NCBI GenBank assembly: GCA_964036315.1
Contig: OZ038482.1
Coordinates: forward strand, 7,716,020 to 7,780,019
Length of the DNA stretch: 64,000 nt
Source of the DNA: Acanthosepion esculentum
Taxonomy: Eukaryota > Mollusca > Cephalopoda > Sepiida > Sepiidae
Direction of reading: 5' to 3'
In this document: positions 50,601-63,307 of the stretch, in pieces
Layout: every line of letters begins with the position of its first letter
Position numbering within the stretch: position 1 is the first letter of the stretch
Program-made: the position numbers and the translations under genes
Notes under the pieces: model-generated
What the model was told of the DNA's origin: nothing
Seen by the model: only the letters and a program-made list of their open reading frames with translations
The model's database searches: none

Positions 50601-50740
50601 TGTTACACATGTTTACATTCACATCTCTGGCTGAACATTTTTATGGCACAATATTTTGATATTTGCAATTTAAAGAAGTTTAAATTTCAGGAAAAGATTC
50701 CTTTGAATAAAAGAACACTCTAGATCACAGTTCCTTATTA
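47640..50740. other. A-rich, repeat-poor non-coding sequence
   Basis: No coding feature. The + strand is strongly A-rich; the minus strand is thus U-rich when transcribed, as long 3'UTRs often are. Short reading frames here are lysine- or phenylalanine-rich and lack motifs. A short tandem copy (aaaaaatatcacatct) is at 48575-48620. Confidence 0.4.
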
Positions 50741-50747
50741 CTTTTAA

Positions 50748-51270
50748 TACCATATTTTCTGGCTTACAAGACACTTTTTTTTCAAAAAAAAAAAAAAAAA
50801 AAAAAAATACATGTGCATCTTCCAGGAGGAATGTAAGGCAACATCCAGGCTGAAGTAAGCTTGGACAGTCACCTAATTGGCTTGACTGATAGAATTGTAT
50901 GTTGAGTCATTACACTATAATGTTAGCTATCTAATTCAGCCTTTTATATGATGTAAACCTCAGTACTTAGCTGTTACAAGTTTTTCCAAGACTATAAACC
51001 TTCCTGGAGCTGAGCCACAAGCTCAAACATTCTCTGTTTACTAGCAGCAGCAGGAGGAGCCTTTCTGCTCTTGACTAGTATCTCATTGCCATACAAACAA
51101 AAAAAAAAATACAATCAGACGAGTGATTAATGTGAACAATACATGGCGCCAGTATATGAGGGACATATGGTGAAGGTGTTGTTGTATTAGAATAAATTTT
51201 TTTTTCTTAGAAATTTTTTTCAGGGTGCATCTTCCAAACCGCAGCATCTTGTAAGCCGGAAAATACGGTA
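50748..51270. mobile_element. Non-autonomous TIR DNA transposon (523 bp)
   Basis: Terminal inverted repeats: left taccatattttctggcttac followed by aagac; right, on the opposite strand, taccgtattttccggcttac followed by aagatg. The interior includes poly(A) at 50780-50806 and a second inner copy of gcatcttccag / gcatcttccaaa near each end. No transposase. The superfamily is not assigned; it shares the TACCRTATTTYC start with the 13.33-kb element. Confidence 0.85.
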
Positions 51271-51544
51271 AATCTTGCCTTATCATCTAATCAGTAGTAA
51301 TAATAAAAGCAATTTATTCTCTCTTGTTATACTTTCTATAAAAATCATAAAACAAAAGAAATAACTTTCATTAGGCACTGAATAGATGCATGGTTGAGGA
51401 GAGAAAGGTCAGTGATGACTGGCACACCCCAAACATTCAATAGCAATAAGTGATTTTCTTTTTAAAGCAATTATAGATCAGTATTTTCTTATTCAGGTTT
51501 TATAGTTATAATCATCCAGTTCACACTAATTATTTTACACCCTC

Positions 51545-52115
51545 CAATCTCTCTCTCAGGTGGGATATGGTGAGTCTCTTACTGCTCTATTGCTACTACC
51601 ATGGAAAGTGTTGGGACAAACTGCATTTCTTCGTTTCACCTGATCTGACCTTCATCACTAGTACCCACCATGCCACTTATATAGTAGCAAACCATCGTCA
51701 TTACCTCTGTATTCCATCAGTGAGAAGTAAGTTCCACTCAAACAGCTTCTTTCCACAAACTACTGCCCTGTGAAACAGACTTCCAAGAGGTTATTTTCCT
51801 GATTGCTACAATCTTAATTTGTAGAAGTCCAGAGTCAAGCACTATCTTCCCCCTCCTATCCATATAAATAAATTACTCCTTAACATAGCCCTCTACCTCA
51901 AGTGATCTTGTACAGGGTGAACCTTACTAAATATAAAAAAAAAAAACTCCAGCTCTTTTTTTAACAGAAGTAGAGATTTATCCCTCGTTTCCTGTTTAGG
52001 ATTGGGTTTGCAGTTCCTTCTCGTTGTCTTTTCATTCTCTTTCACTCCCAGTAACTCCTTGCATCTTAGTGACATTATCACCTTGCTCAGGGTGAATTGA
52101 TTAAAAAAAGGAAAT
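51545..52115 (+). mobile_element. LINE-B/LINE-A-like 3' fragment
   Basis: The first part encodes STHHATYIVANHRHYLCIPS, VRSKFHSNSFFPQTTAL, stop, NRLPRGYFPDCYNLNL (LINE-B-like). From 52040 the LINE-A-type 3' block follows (cagtaactccttgcatctta, gtgacattatcaccttgct, cagggtgaattgattaaaa). Thus either LINE-B shares this 3' end, or two elements are fused. Heavily decayed. Confidence 0.6.
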
Positions 52116-52479
52116 TTAATTTAAAAGAAAAATAAATAGATTAAGGGTTAAGTGTATAAAACCTGAATATTATTCAATGCGTTTTTGCCAGAAAGCGACT
52201 ATCAAGAACCATGTTTAAATTTAGTAGCTTAAAATCTACTTATCTATTTATGTTTATTTATAACCGTTACTTAAAATCTAAATTAAAAGAAAGTCTCTAA
52301 GACATATATAGTCAGGGACAGCTCTACTAAAGATCATGAAAGTTTGTTGGAATAATGTAGAATTCTACCTTGGCCTTATAATCATCAGATGTTGGTAGTT
52401 TTAACAGGTATTTACAAGAAAGACAATGTTTCCATAGCTATAGAAAGAACTAATACTAAATGAAAACGTAAAACCGTCT

Positions 52480-52790
52480 TGCATATAATCCAAAAACAGA
52501 TTCAACCAGCTTCATTCTTGGTTACACCTTTAACAAGTGGTACACCCCTTGAGCCACATCTGACTAGAAGGTAACTCCAACAGGAAACCTACAACCTAGG
52601 GACATTATAACCCTTGACCCACATGGTTGGCCATGTATGTAAATCCTTGGTTTAATGGAGGAGCTCAATAATGTGTTAACTGAAGCCTACCAAAAAATAA
52701 TCTCAATGTGCAGGCCTGAGGGCTTTACATAATTCCAATCTGCAGAGAAATGACAATCCACTTGCCAGACGTTCACTTGCAACCTTCTTG

Positions 52791-52820
<30 letters not shown>
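52480..52820 (+). mobile_element. Possible poly(A)-tailed retroposon
   Basis: A region with higher complexity than its surroundings (cttgagccacatctgactag, cacatggttggccatgtatg, atgtgcaggcctgagggc) ends in ttcttg followed by about 30 As (52791-52820). The poly(A) suggests reverse transcription of an RNA. No coding or tRNA-like part could be identified, and target duplications are not clear. Confidence 0.35.
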
Positions 52821-52825
<5 letters not shown>

Positions 52826-52829
52826 GCCT

Positions 52830-55800
52830 GTCTCACATGAGCGCTAGCAAACGTGGAACAAATATACAATAGTCTCCTACATGTTCATACATGAAGTGGA
52901 GCCATGGTGTATATTTTCATATTTCTATAAATATTCGTAATTCCCACTGCAGAAGGAGTATCCAAGTCTTAGGTTTTGAAAAGTTAATATCTACAGCAAT
53001 TTAATGAACAGATACAGAAAATATTAGGAAGCTGTGAAGAGCCATGATCATCTACATCCTGTAGGAACATGACATTTAAAAATTAAAATAGAAAATATTT
53101 CTATAAGTCAATAAATATTTGTAAATACGGCCATTGAGACTTAATCAGTGTGGAATCATCTAACAACGGCACGTGCAAAATGTATGCACAACGTTCTCTA
53201 TTGGAAAAAGTTTTGTTTTGAGGAATTGCTTCAAGATAACATGCAAAAGCAAATCCATTAAAATATTTTTGTAGAGAAGAAATTCTTATATTATTTAAAG
53301 TTGTGTAGAATTCATTAATTCACCGTTATGTACAATAAAAATCAGAAAATTGTGTCAGCAACTCTGTTCATTATTCTTAAGAAAGAATGACACTTTCAGA
53401 TAGAAAACAAATAATACTTACCTTACTTATTTATTACGATAGAGATCAAATCTCCTCCTCTAAGTAATAATTGCAACAGTATATTATATCCATCTAAATT
53501 TTATCCACTACAAGTATAACATATTCAAATTTTTTTTTAAATCATGATTAAAAATATCACTGATGCATCTATTTTACCCTCTCAGTAAGCGCCTATTAAT
53601 CAAATATTTAATGGCCTGTATTGTTAATGAATATAAATTTTTAAAAATGGATTCAAATTTTGTTCTTTTTCATTGGTCCTAGCATTTCCTATATGAGAAA
53701 TCAAGTAATTCCCTTTTAGTTTAACATGAGGAAAGTTCCTAGCAAAGTCATCTAAAATAATAGTTGCTCCATCTGAGACATTTCAACGTGGACGTGACGC
53801 TTTAGTGAAGAGTTGCCTCCCTTAGTAGACAACTTTGAAACTAATTGTCACTCAGAATAATGACCACTTTTTCATTTTTAATACATTTTTTATTTTACTT
53901 TTTTTTTTTTTTATTGGAATGTGCCCCAAAGCACTTCAAAAACTGACCAAAATGGTAAAAGGGAATGTTCGGGGAAGGCTGGGTAAGGGGAAAAAATCTT
54001 TGGAATGACGATGCAAATTTACACACAAACAGATACAAAATAGAAAGCAAATATTCTTGTAAAGAGCCTAATTTTTAAATAACTTTTCATAATCGTACAT
54101 TAATAGGAAAAAAATCTGTAATCACTTGAAAATAGTGAACTTTCTTAAAGTATGAGATTAGTGTTGAATTTTTATAAATAAATTAAAAACTTTTCAATTT
54201 CATAAAAGCATGAAACGTATTATTTCTCATCAGAAATACAGGATGACCTCAAAGTGAATAATTGAAGTAAAACTAAAGAACATAAAAGAAAAATAATTGT
54301 AAATAAAAGAAAAAAAAAAAAAAAAACAACTTTCCCATATGAAAAGAAAAAGAACTGATGAAATTCCTTGGCATTCCGAAAACATTCTAATCCTATATTG
54401 ATTAAACAACTTTTATTGATTAAATATTTTCTACATCAAATTTTCTAATCACACAAGAAGTTCCATTTCCAGAGTTGAACATTTAGTCTGTGATTAAATT
54501 ATTAGATGTGTGTACAAAAGTTTCTAGCATTAAAGTGAGGAGGTCTAGAAGTTTCAAAAAGAGAAAAAAAAATGGACGCTGGGAACATTTGTGCACATTA
54601 TTCCAATATGGAAGCAGTATCAATAACAAAATAGTTTTCTATTGTAGCAATAATTAATCAAATTTTCAGATAAATGGCAAAATATTACTGTTTCAGTTGC
54701 AATAATTCTACAAGTTGTGCTGTGAAGAGATTCAATGAAAATTGAAAAAACCGAAATGATTTTCATTTGGGTTGGGTCAAAATTCTAAACTAGTTTTAAG
54801 ATCAAGGGAGATAACTCTTGATTTACGTCCTTAAACATTTCGTATTGAAATTGTTTTAAAGTCATTTCTATGAAATATAAATCAAAAGATTAAAAAATAA
54901 AGACAAAATAATAAAATGATCCTTTTCCATTTAAATCGGAAAGTTTTTTTTTTTGTTTTTACTTTTTTGTTTGGCTTGTGTAGGAAAATTAAGTCACAGC
55001 AGAAACACGATACTTTCTTACACTCTGCAAGGAAACCAAAAGTAACTTAAAAAAAAAACAAAAAAAAACATAAAAAGGTGTGACTTGCTCCTTTGATTTT
55101 TTTTTTAACTCATTTACTTTCCAGATATTCTTACACAAGACTCACAAACTTATTCCCTTCATCTATATCCAAGAATAATTATTCGTAAGGAAATTATTTC
55201 TTAATGTATTATCGAAAATTGTTTGCCAAATTTTCAAATTAAGATTTCATTCACTTGAATTTTAAAATCTGTCAGTCAAATAGAAATGACTTACAGAAGC
55301 TAAGCTGAACATTCGAGTCTATAAAAAATGTAAATAAAATATTCACAGTATCAGAAGGAGAGAAAAATAAAGGCATGTTGCTGTCCACTTAAAGATTTAG
55401 AGAATCTGTGGAACAATAATCCATCAAACATACAAGTATGTGCAGAGACTTGATCAGCCAAGATATTGAAATCAATTTTATTCAAACTGTTCACTTGGAA
55501 TCAATAAATTTTATGAAATTCAATACTGAGATTATTTTTTAAGAAACTGTAGATGGCTTTTCAAAGATAGTAGATCTGCACACAAGTTTATTGCAGCTCC
55601 GGTTGATATGGAAAAATTCAGACAGATTATGGTGGAAACCACTTGGAAAAAAAGTGTTAAAAGAGACTTGTAAGAATTCTCTGGGAAAAATACACACATT
55701 TCATGACTGTCAGATCTGATTACTGTTCTTCATTGATTTGCTTTTAAAGGAAACTGGAAAAAGAAAAGAAAAAAAATAGTATGAACTTTTATCTATCTCA

Positions 55801-55900
55801 AAAGTTAACGGTCAATAATTCAACATATAAGATTTATCAAATTTTCTAACTTGCATAATGTGATGAAATCTTAAAACAAAGAACATTCTAGAAAAAAATA
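52830..55900. other. AT-rich, repeat-poor non-coding sequence
   Basis: No gene recognised on either strand. Possible minus-strand acceptor (ttttctttttccag, revcomp of 55752-55765) with a short open stretch downstream is discussed under findings. Otherwise nothing supported. Confidence 0.4.
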
Positions 55901-55924
55901 TTTGCAAATAATTCAAATCACATG

Positions 55925-56100
55925 CCACGGCTTAATGGTTAGTAAGCTGGTGGCAGACTGTTTTGCTTCCCAGGTGCCCTACTAATGTAGCCTTGTGCCA
56001 AACTATGCTATGCTTGGTAAATAACTCAGTCCGTGTTTTATTGTAGTGAGTTCAAGTCTTACTGACCATTTCATTAGTTTGACCTCAGTAAGCCTTTAAA
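55925..56100 (+). mobile_element. tRNA-derived SINE-like fragment
   Basis: The head ggcttaatggttagtaagct is A-box-like; the block gtagccttgtgccaaactat and gctatgcttggtaaata is shared with 4.95-5.1 kb; a B-box-like gagttcaagtcttactgacc follows. The order A-box, body, B-box is unusual, so this may be a composite. Confidence 0.45.
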
Positions 56101-56258
56101 AAGGAAGTCATGCATAGATATTTTTAAAATTGGAAATTATGATTTGCTGTATGTTAAGCCATTTACTATGAGAATAGATGTAAATTTTGGCACAGAAAGT
56201 ATGACCACACGACCCATTCCATCTTTATACAAGGTGGTGTGAAAAAGTTTTTAACTAT

Positions 56259-56441
56259 GAGGGTTGGCTGAAAAGTTCATAGGCTGACCAAGATATAAAT
56301 CTAAGTAGACACACCAATTGGTAGACTAAACAACTAACTGTTGTATTCAGATACACTTGTATGTTTTTTAATCTACCAACTGGTGTATCTACTTAACATT
56401 TATATCTTGGTCAGTCTATGAACTTTCCAGCCAAGCCTTGT
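56259..56441. mobile_element. Palindromic MITE (mariner-type ends)
   Basis: Two arms of about 67 bp are inverted copies: ggttggctgaaaagttcata, ggctgaccaagatataaat on the left; on the opposite strand of the right arm ggcttggctggaaagttcat, agactgaccaagatataaat. A 40-bp loop separates them. The ends lie next to TA (ctaTGA..., ...cttgTA), fitting a mariner-type MITE. The RNA or single strand would fold into a long hairpin. Confidence 0.85.
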
Positions 56442-56449
56442 AGATCCAC

Positions 56450-58820
56450 TTAAAGAAAAGAGAAAAATATGTCAGTAATCTGATGTTTGGTCATTGAAAT
56501 AGTGATTTTGACAAGTGGGCTAAACTAAAAAAATTTCAGTATTAATCTATAGATAAATTCAAAGTAACTTATAAATTTATTTAAAAAAAAAAAAAAGTTT
56601 TTTTTTTCTAATCTGGTTACTAAATTTTTACCATATGATAAAAGAAAATTGTGGCAATTACAAAATAATTTGAAAACTGATAGAATAATGAAATAAAACA
56701 AAGAGAAACATACCATTGCCCGTAGAGAGAATCTTGTTGGAAAAGGAATCACACCCATGTGACGTTGGCATTTGTTATTTACAGAGAAAACAAAAAAATA
56801 TGTAAATAGTAATTCAAAACTTTCTAAATTTCTTCATAAAGGACAGATATAAAAATGTCACCATAATTTTTTACTTTCAACTTAAATAGTGATTATCAAA
56901 GACTATAAAAACAAATTAAAGATTCAATCTAATCCAAGTAAACATCCTTAACTAAAATAAAAATTTGAGAACATTTAAGATACTTTAAATGCTTTCAATT
57001 ATTAACCAAAAAGTTAAGAGATGATGAAAAATTAATGAAAATGTTATTCTATATAAAGGCCTCTGAAATATCTGTTGACCTGTTAAATAGGATTTTTCAG
57101 AAAATAATTATTAGACATAGAGAAAAATATTTGAGAATGTTTGCGCATACATATATGTATATGTCTGTATATGTAAATACACAAAGTTATTTCATTTTTA
57201 AAAATGTATATTTTGATCAGGCATACTCCAATTTTTTTAAAGTGATTTCCTCATAAAGTCACTATAAGTTTATAAGTGTATGCCAATTGAATTTGTTACT
57301 AAGCCTTTTCATAATTACTAATTTTACTGCAGTAAGTAAAAAGAATGAAATAACAAAACAAATCAGAATTAAGATAAATAGGTTTCAACCATGTGATCAA
57401 TTAAAAAATTGAAAAAGAAGTAAACATTGAACTTTAAATGAAAAGTTCATAAATTTTGGATTTTATAAACAAGAAACAAATTAGAAGAGAACTTCAATTA
57501 ACTCCTTAATGCCCACCATAAAATCTAGTATTAATAATAAAAATTAAAATAAAATCTGATGTTAATTAGAAATTATAGGAAAAAAGAAATTATAGGAAAA
57601 AAGAAATTATAGGAAAAAATGGGATGGTGGACATTAATGGGTTCATTTAAAAAATTTTCAACAATCAAAATTTCATTAGAAAAAGTTAGAAATCTTTAAG
57701 AGAAGAACGATAAAACTAAATATGAAAATTATTTCATCTCTTGATAACAATTTAACTTAAATAATTTGAGAATTTCCAAACAAGGAAAGCCATTTCTAAA
57801 GAATTAATGGATTTATTTTTAATCTGACATTTTTATTACTACAAATGTTATTATAGGGGATGCTTGTATTTGAAATACATGCCCCATTTTTTTATTTTAA
57901 ACAGTGTGCATTATGTCTATTGTATATCGACCCGTGCATTCAAGAAATCTTAAAAAAGAAAATGCACTCTCTAGCAGGAATTGAAACAGTGTCCCTTTTG
58001 GAGGAGAAACCACTGTTTGATCCAGTGTGCTTTCTTGCTAAGCTACAAAGAGCATCGCAGTTCAGCAAAGGAAAATATAAGGAGAAAATAGAGCCTTAAT
58101 AGACATAATACACACTGTTTAAAATAAAATGTCTACTTCAGATATCAGTATCCGCTATAATGTTTGAAGTAAAGAAAAGTCATGCAACTTTAACAAGTCT
58201 TAATAGATTTATTAAAATTCAAGTCATTGAATTATATTTTTTCCTAGTGGATCCAATTCCATTAATTAAATAAGAAAAATATTTGTGTTGAACCTGATTA
58301 AAGACTTCAGCAGTTCTTGATATATTCAACTTTTAATTTAAGATGATGTGGAAAGTCACAGAAACAAATGATGAAAGGAAAGAGCCAGCAGAAATGATGA
58401 AGCAAATGTGAAATACCAAAATCAAATTTAACTATTTGCATCTAAAACAACTTGTTCAGCTCTCAACATTCAATGCTGGAGGTAGATTTTGTAATACTAG
58501 TTCTAATTGGGTCAACAATAAACTAGTGTTTACAGTAATAATATTCTGAAAAATTTGCCAGTTGATAAATATCAACATGAAATAAAAATTTAGAATTGTC
58601 GGCACTTGAAAGTTAACTTTTACCTTCAAAGAAAATTTGCACTACTTGTTTGCACATTAAAAAAAAAAATAGGGCACATTTTGATGAGGAATAAGTTTTA
58701 ACGATTAGCATTCATCAGCATTTGTCAGAATAAAAAAATATTTTTTTTTATCATTTTAGGTGGGGGCCTGTTTATAATATAAATACAGTGTTAAATTGAT
58801 TCCTTACTTCTTAAAGGGTT
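56450..58820. other. AT-rich non-coding sequence
   Basis: No supported gene. A short triplicated motif (aaattataggaaaaaag) lies at 57567-57620. The 79-codon frame at 57860-58099 shows no recognised domain, although PFDPVC-type sequence makes it less monotonous than neighbours; I do not call it. Confidence 0.35.
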
Positions 58821-58825
58821 ATACG

Positions 58826-58980
58826 TTCTTTGTTTTTATTTACAAATGTCAAGTTTAAAATTGTATTTATGTCATTGATAAATGCACACTACTGATGTTG
58901 TCCCTTTTCCCTATTCATAAAGTACACATTTATCAATGACATAATTTCAGTCTTAACATTCATAAATAAAAACAAAGTAC
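58826..58980. repeat. Imperfect inverted repeat (hairpin, ~57-bp arms)
   Basis: The left arm (ctttgtttttatttacaaat, tatttatgtcattgataaat) and the right arm (catttatcaatgacataatt, cataaataaaaacaaagtac) are inverted copies with about 20% mismatches. A ~45-bp loop holds cacactactgatgttgtcc. Probably an old MITE. Confidence 0.75.
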
Positions 58981-59389
58981 AGATAACTTGTGAAAAAGTC
59001 TGGCACTGATTTGACACTATATATATATATATATATGATTATAAACATAACAAATTTTACTGCTATCTCCTCCCTATCCTTTCCTACTTTTTTTTCCTTA
59101 TTCTTTCCTTTCTCTGAAAAGAGAAAGTTTCTTTCTTACTCTTTTTTCACCTTTTTTGCATGAAAAGAGGTTGTATGGGGTTTAAATTTCAATAAATTGT
59201 CTACTAACTAGTTATTTACTAACGCCTGATGAGATCTGTTAGTACACATGGAAACATAATTGCATTTGTGTAGCATTTATTAACATGTTGATGTAATATC
59301 CTAAAAAAAGAATTTTGTTCTATTTTTTGTATTGAACCCTCTTTTAAATTAATGTTAATTTATATTAGATTCATTCTCATTTCATATGG

Positions 59390-59393
<4 letters not shown>

Positions 59394-59442
<49 letters not shown>
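59394..59442 (+). repeat. (TA)n microsatellite
   Basis: About 24 TA units; a shorter TA tract is at 59018-59036. Confidence 0.95.
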
Positions 59443-59445
<3 letters not shown>

Positions 59446-59449
59446 GCAC

Positions 59450-62400
59450 ATGCCATCAGTAATTACTCAGTGTACATCTACAAAAAATATTTTGCATTTT
59501 ATGCATAATAATTAGAGTAATCTTCATAATTTTGTTAGATTAGGTGCATATTGTGCCAGAGAAGGCAAATGTAGCTGATGAACAATTTTATTCCAGGTAG
59601 GCACTACTTACCTTGCCTACCTAGCAGCACGTTCTTTATATATATTATGAATAGGAAACCCCATCATCTTTTAAAATGATAAATCAATATTTTTCAATTC
59701 TGACAAATGATGTGGTTTAAGAAAGGTCTACTGAATGTTAATTTACAAAAATTATTAAAAAAAGAAAATTCTTCCCTATTTTCAATTTAAGCGGTGCCAA
59801 ACAATTTGAGAAATTAAAGTCAATTTCACTTGTAAAAGAATAAATTGTAAATATACAAATATTTATTCTTTGACTATTGACCATTTATACAAACTTAGTA
59901 GCCTATTGTTGTTGTTTTTGCAGATTCACAAAGCTGCTTCAAGGTTATGGCTTGTATCTAAAAAAAAGAAAACGGTATTAGTGAACAAACAGTTATCTAC
60001 AAATTAGGAATGGTGAATCATGTTCTATAAGAAGAATTCTTTTCAAAGTGAGAACTGTTCAGTTGTTCTTCGTTAATGCCATGATTTTTAATGAGAAGTC
60101 ATAAAAAAAATTAGAATTATTGGAATAGAAAAGAACTAGCATTCTTCACAGCATCTAAGAGGGAAATATTTACAAATCAATTATGTCTACATGATATTGT
60201 GTCACAACCAGTAAGAAGCTACAACCACGATAAACTACTTGTAATGAATCAACAAAGATATGTTAGATCATCTCATGCATATCACATCAACACATGCACA
60301 ATATGTGCGAAATCAGATGTCAGCCACTGTAGAACAATGGAACTGATTACATTGGGTGATATCAAGACTTAGGTGATATATGTGTGTGGGTGTAGGGCAC
60401 ATTTCACATATATATATATCATAAATAAAATGTGCATATGTATGTAATGTGAGTATGTGTGTGCGTGTGAGAGGCAGAGAGTACAAAACTTTCTACATTA
60501 GAGATCCATAATCTAGAGAATAAAGACCATATTAATTCATTCAAAATACATTGAGGAAGACTAAAAAGAAATCTCTCGAGTTGGTTCAAACTGTTTAAGT
60601 GTTTCTTATCAATGTCCAGCATTTATAATTGCAATTCATGCAGAATGCCATTTTGAAGATTTGTTCAGGGTCTGGAGATGGAGACACAAAAAAAAAAAAA
60701 TAGAAAAAAAAAATTCCTAAAACTACATTTGTAGACTTTTGTATTTTGGCAAAAGATTTGAAGTTCAGAAACATCTTCTGAGTAGAACTCAAATCTTAGA
60801 AATGGCAATTATAAACCTGATAAAAATTGTTTTTGTTTGTCTGGAGATGTCAAGATCACAGACTACAAAGAAAAAGATTTTTTTAAATAAGTTTAAGGCA
60901 AAGTTTAACTAAAAACCAAAGAAAAAGTCTGTCAAAAGGAGTTTTTCTTTTGGCAGCACTTATTACTGTAAGCTCCCTTGGCATTTTTTATTGTTTTAAA
61001 AAGTTATTTTTAGAATTTTAATAAAACCCTAACATATGAAAATGAATTTATGTCTTTGTTTTCTTGAGAACTGACAACAAAAATGTTAAATACTATTTCT
61101 TTATTCAATTATTTACAAGATTATTCATTTATAATCTCTAATTAGCCATAACTAAATGAAAATTATATTTCTGATTTTGTTTTGAACTTTTCAAAAAATC
61201 AAACTCACCATAACTCTCTCAGATTACTTCTTGTTTTTATTTTCAAAGAGGAGTTCAGTTTGCTGTTGTTAGACATTCATCATAAAATAGACAATTACAT
61301 TTTCAAAATTCAAATTGGACATTCCTCATATAAATTAATACAAGTAATTTTTTTAAAATTCTTTCAGATAATCTTGACCTAGAATTTTGTAAATAAATAA
61401 TTTATTCTTATAGTTTACAAGTTAAATTTGATACAATTGTATAAAATTTTGTTCTTGCTCACAGATCTTTTTTTTTATAAACTTGTGAATAATAGAATAA
61501 AGAAATAGTATTCAACATTTTTGCTGTCAGTTCTGAAGAAAAAAAATGTACAAATTCAGTTTTATACATTAAAATAAAAAAAAAAAGAAAGCTTTTTGAA
61601 ACAATAAAATTACTGAGAGAGTATATAGTAATAGTGATACCGAGAGGAAAACATCCTTTTGTCAGATTGTATTTTTCCTGTTCTTATGTTAAACTTTGCT
61701 GAATTTAGCTTTTAAAGTATTTTGAGAGAAGATTTTGCCACACCTCCTGTTTGATACCATGACAGTTTTGTTCCCAGTTCTTTAAATATTTTCGCATTCT
61801 TTTTGTGGTTTATTTATATTTAATGCATATAAAAAATTTAAAAAAATGAACAAAATGACAATTTCACAAAAATTGAAAATCAAATGGCATCAAACTGAAC
61901 AGGTGATTTATTAAAAGAAATTTAAAGAAAAAAGAAAGAAAAAAAAACAGTATAAATGAAATGGTGTGGAAGGATATTGTTTTTATAAATATAAGATGCG
62001 GAAATGTTTTATAAGTTGGGACCATTTGTTAAAAGGAATAGTGCAGTCAAATGAACCAGCACAAAACTTCAATGAGTCAAAAGTGACACAACAATTTAGT
62101 TTCAGTTCCATAAAGAAAAAGTTACCAAAAGTGCAATTCTGACTTATAACTGAATGATACAAATTAGTGAAGAAATTTATAAAATTCATTGACTAAGGTT
62201 GACATTCACAGCAGCTAAAGTCATTCTGCTTATTATGAATTTAATATATGAATAAAAAAAAAAAATAGGATTCCAAATTAAAATATAGAATGAATGCAAA
62301 TAACTCACCTAATGAATAAATAGAGAAAAAAATGTTCTTGTAATATTTAAAACTTAATTTTTAACAATTATTACTAAATAAAATCTATTTCTATATTATT

Positions 62401-63200
62401 TTGTTGTAAATCTTTCACTTGGATAAACATTATTTTGTAATATCTCTATAGCTGTAGACATTAACATTTTTGTAACAGACATCATTTGTTATGTTGTCAA
62501 AATGAAGTCCAAATCAGTCTATTTTGGTAGTGAGTTAGAAAATAGAATTTTAGACCAAAGTTTTCTTTCTCATTCAGCAAATGTAATTTTTACTTTAATG
62601 ATCAAGAAAAACAAGAGCCATATCATTAACTTGTCACAATAACAAACAGTCGGAAGTTTATCAGAAAGTGGTTTCTCAATTGTCCAAGCAGCAAAATAGT
62701 TGCTATATTCAAAACAGGGATGTGGAATATTTATTAATACCATCCTGTATTTTAAGAATTCTTGTATTTGTATCCAATTTTGTGTTTTTTTGTTCAAAAT
62801 TTATTGTTATCATAAGTTAAACTTTTTTGACAGAAATTTCTAAAGATTCTTTTTGGAACTGTTCTTTACAGCTTTAAAGAGAAGTGAAAATGTTGTGTCA
62901 CACTTGAAAATATGCATCAATCTGAGAAATTAAAGCATATTTAAGACATTGATAAAGAAACTGCTAAGTTGTAAATTATTTAAGAAGTCTGAGGCCATTA
63001 TATTCAGCAACAAAATATATACACTGAACAAATATTGTCACAAACATCTCAAAGGCCACTTCATTATTGAAAAATATAAACAAATAAAAAATTATTTTAT
63101 CACTGATTCTCCCACCATAAAATATACACAAAAAATAAAATTAAAAAAAAACTTTTGCAAGGGGACAAAACTCTAGACATCTAACTTAATATATATATTA
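59450..63200. other. AT-rich sequence, possible 3'UTR of the TMEM65-like gene (minus strand)
   Basis: It lies directly downstream, on the minus strand, of the TMEM65-like stop codon. It is repeat-poor, without host exons that I can prove, and U-rich when read on the minus strand. Several TTTATT words (minus AATAAA) occur, so the cleavage site cannot be fixed. Candidate small exon at 59.9 kb is noted in findings. Confidence 0.35.
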
Positions 63201-63307
63201 TATTATATATGTATATATATATATATATTTATGTATGGGAAAAAATAATGAGAATTCTGATAAGGAAAAAAAATTAGTGTCCAAATTAATCTGTAAATAT
63301 ATTTTCT

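Noticed and set aside
57860..58099. A 79-codon open frame with mixed composition (SLAGIETVSLLEEKPLFDPVC)
   Set aside because: Looks less random than its neighbours, but there is no recognised motif, no convincing start context, and no splice signals that link it to an exon. It may be an old repeat.
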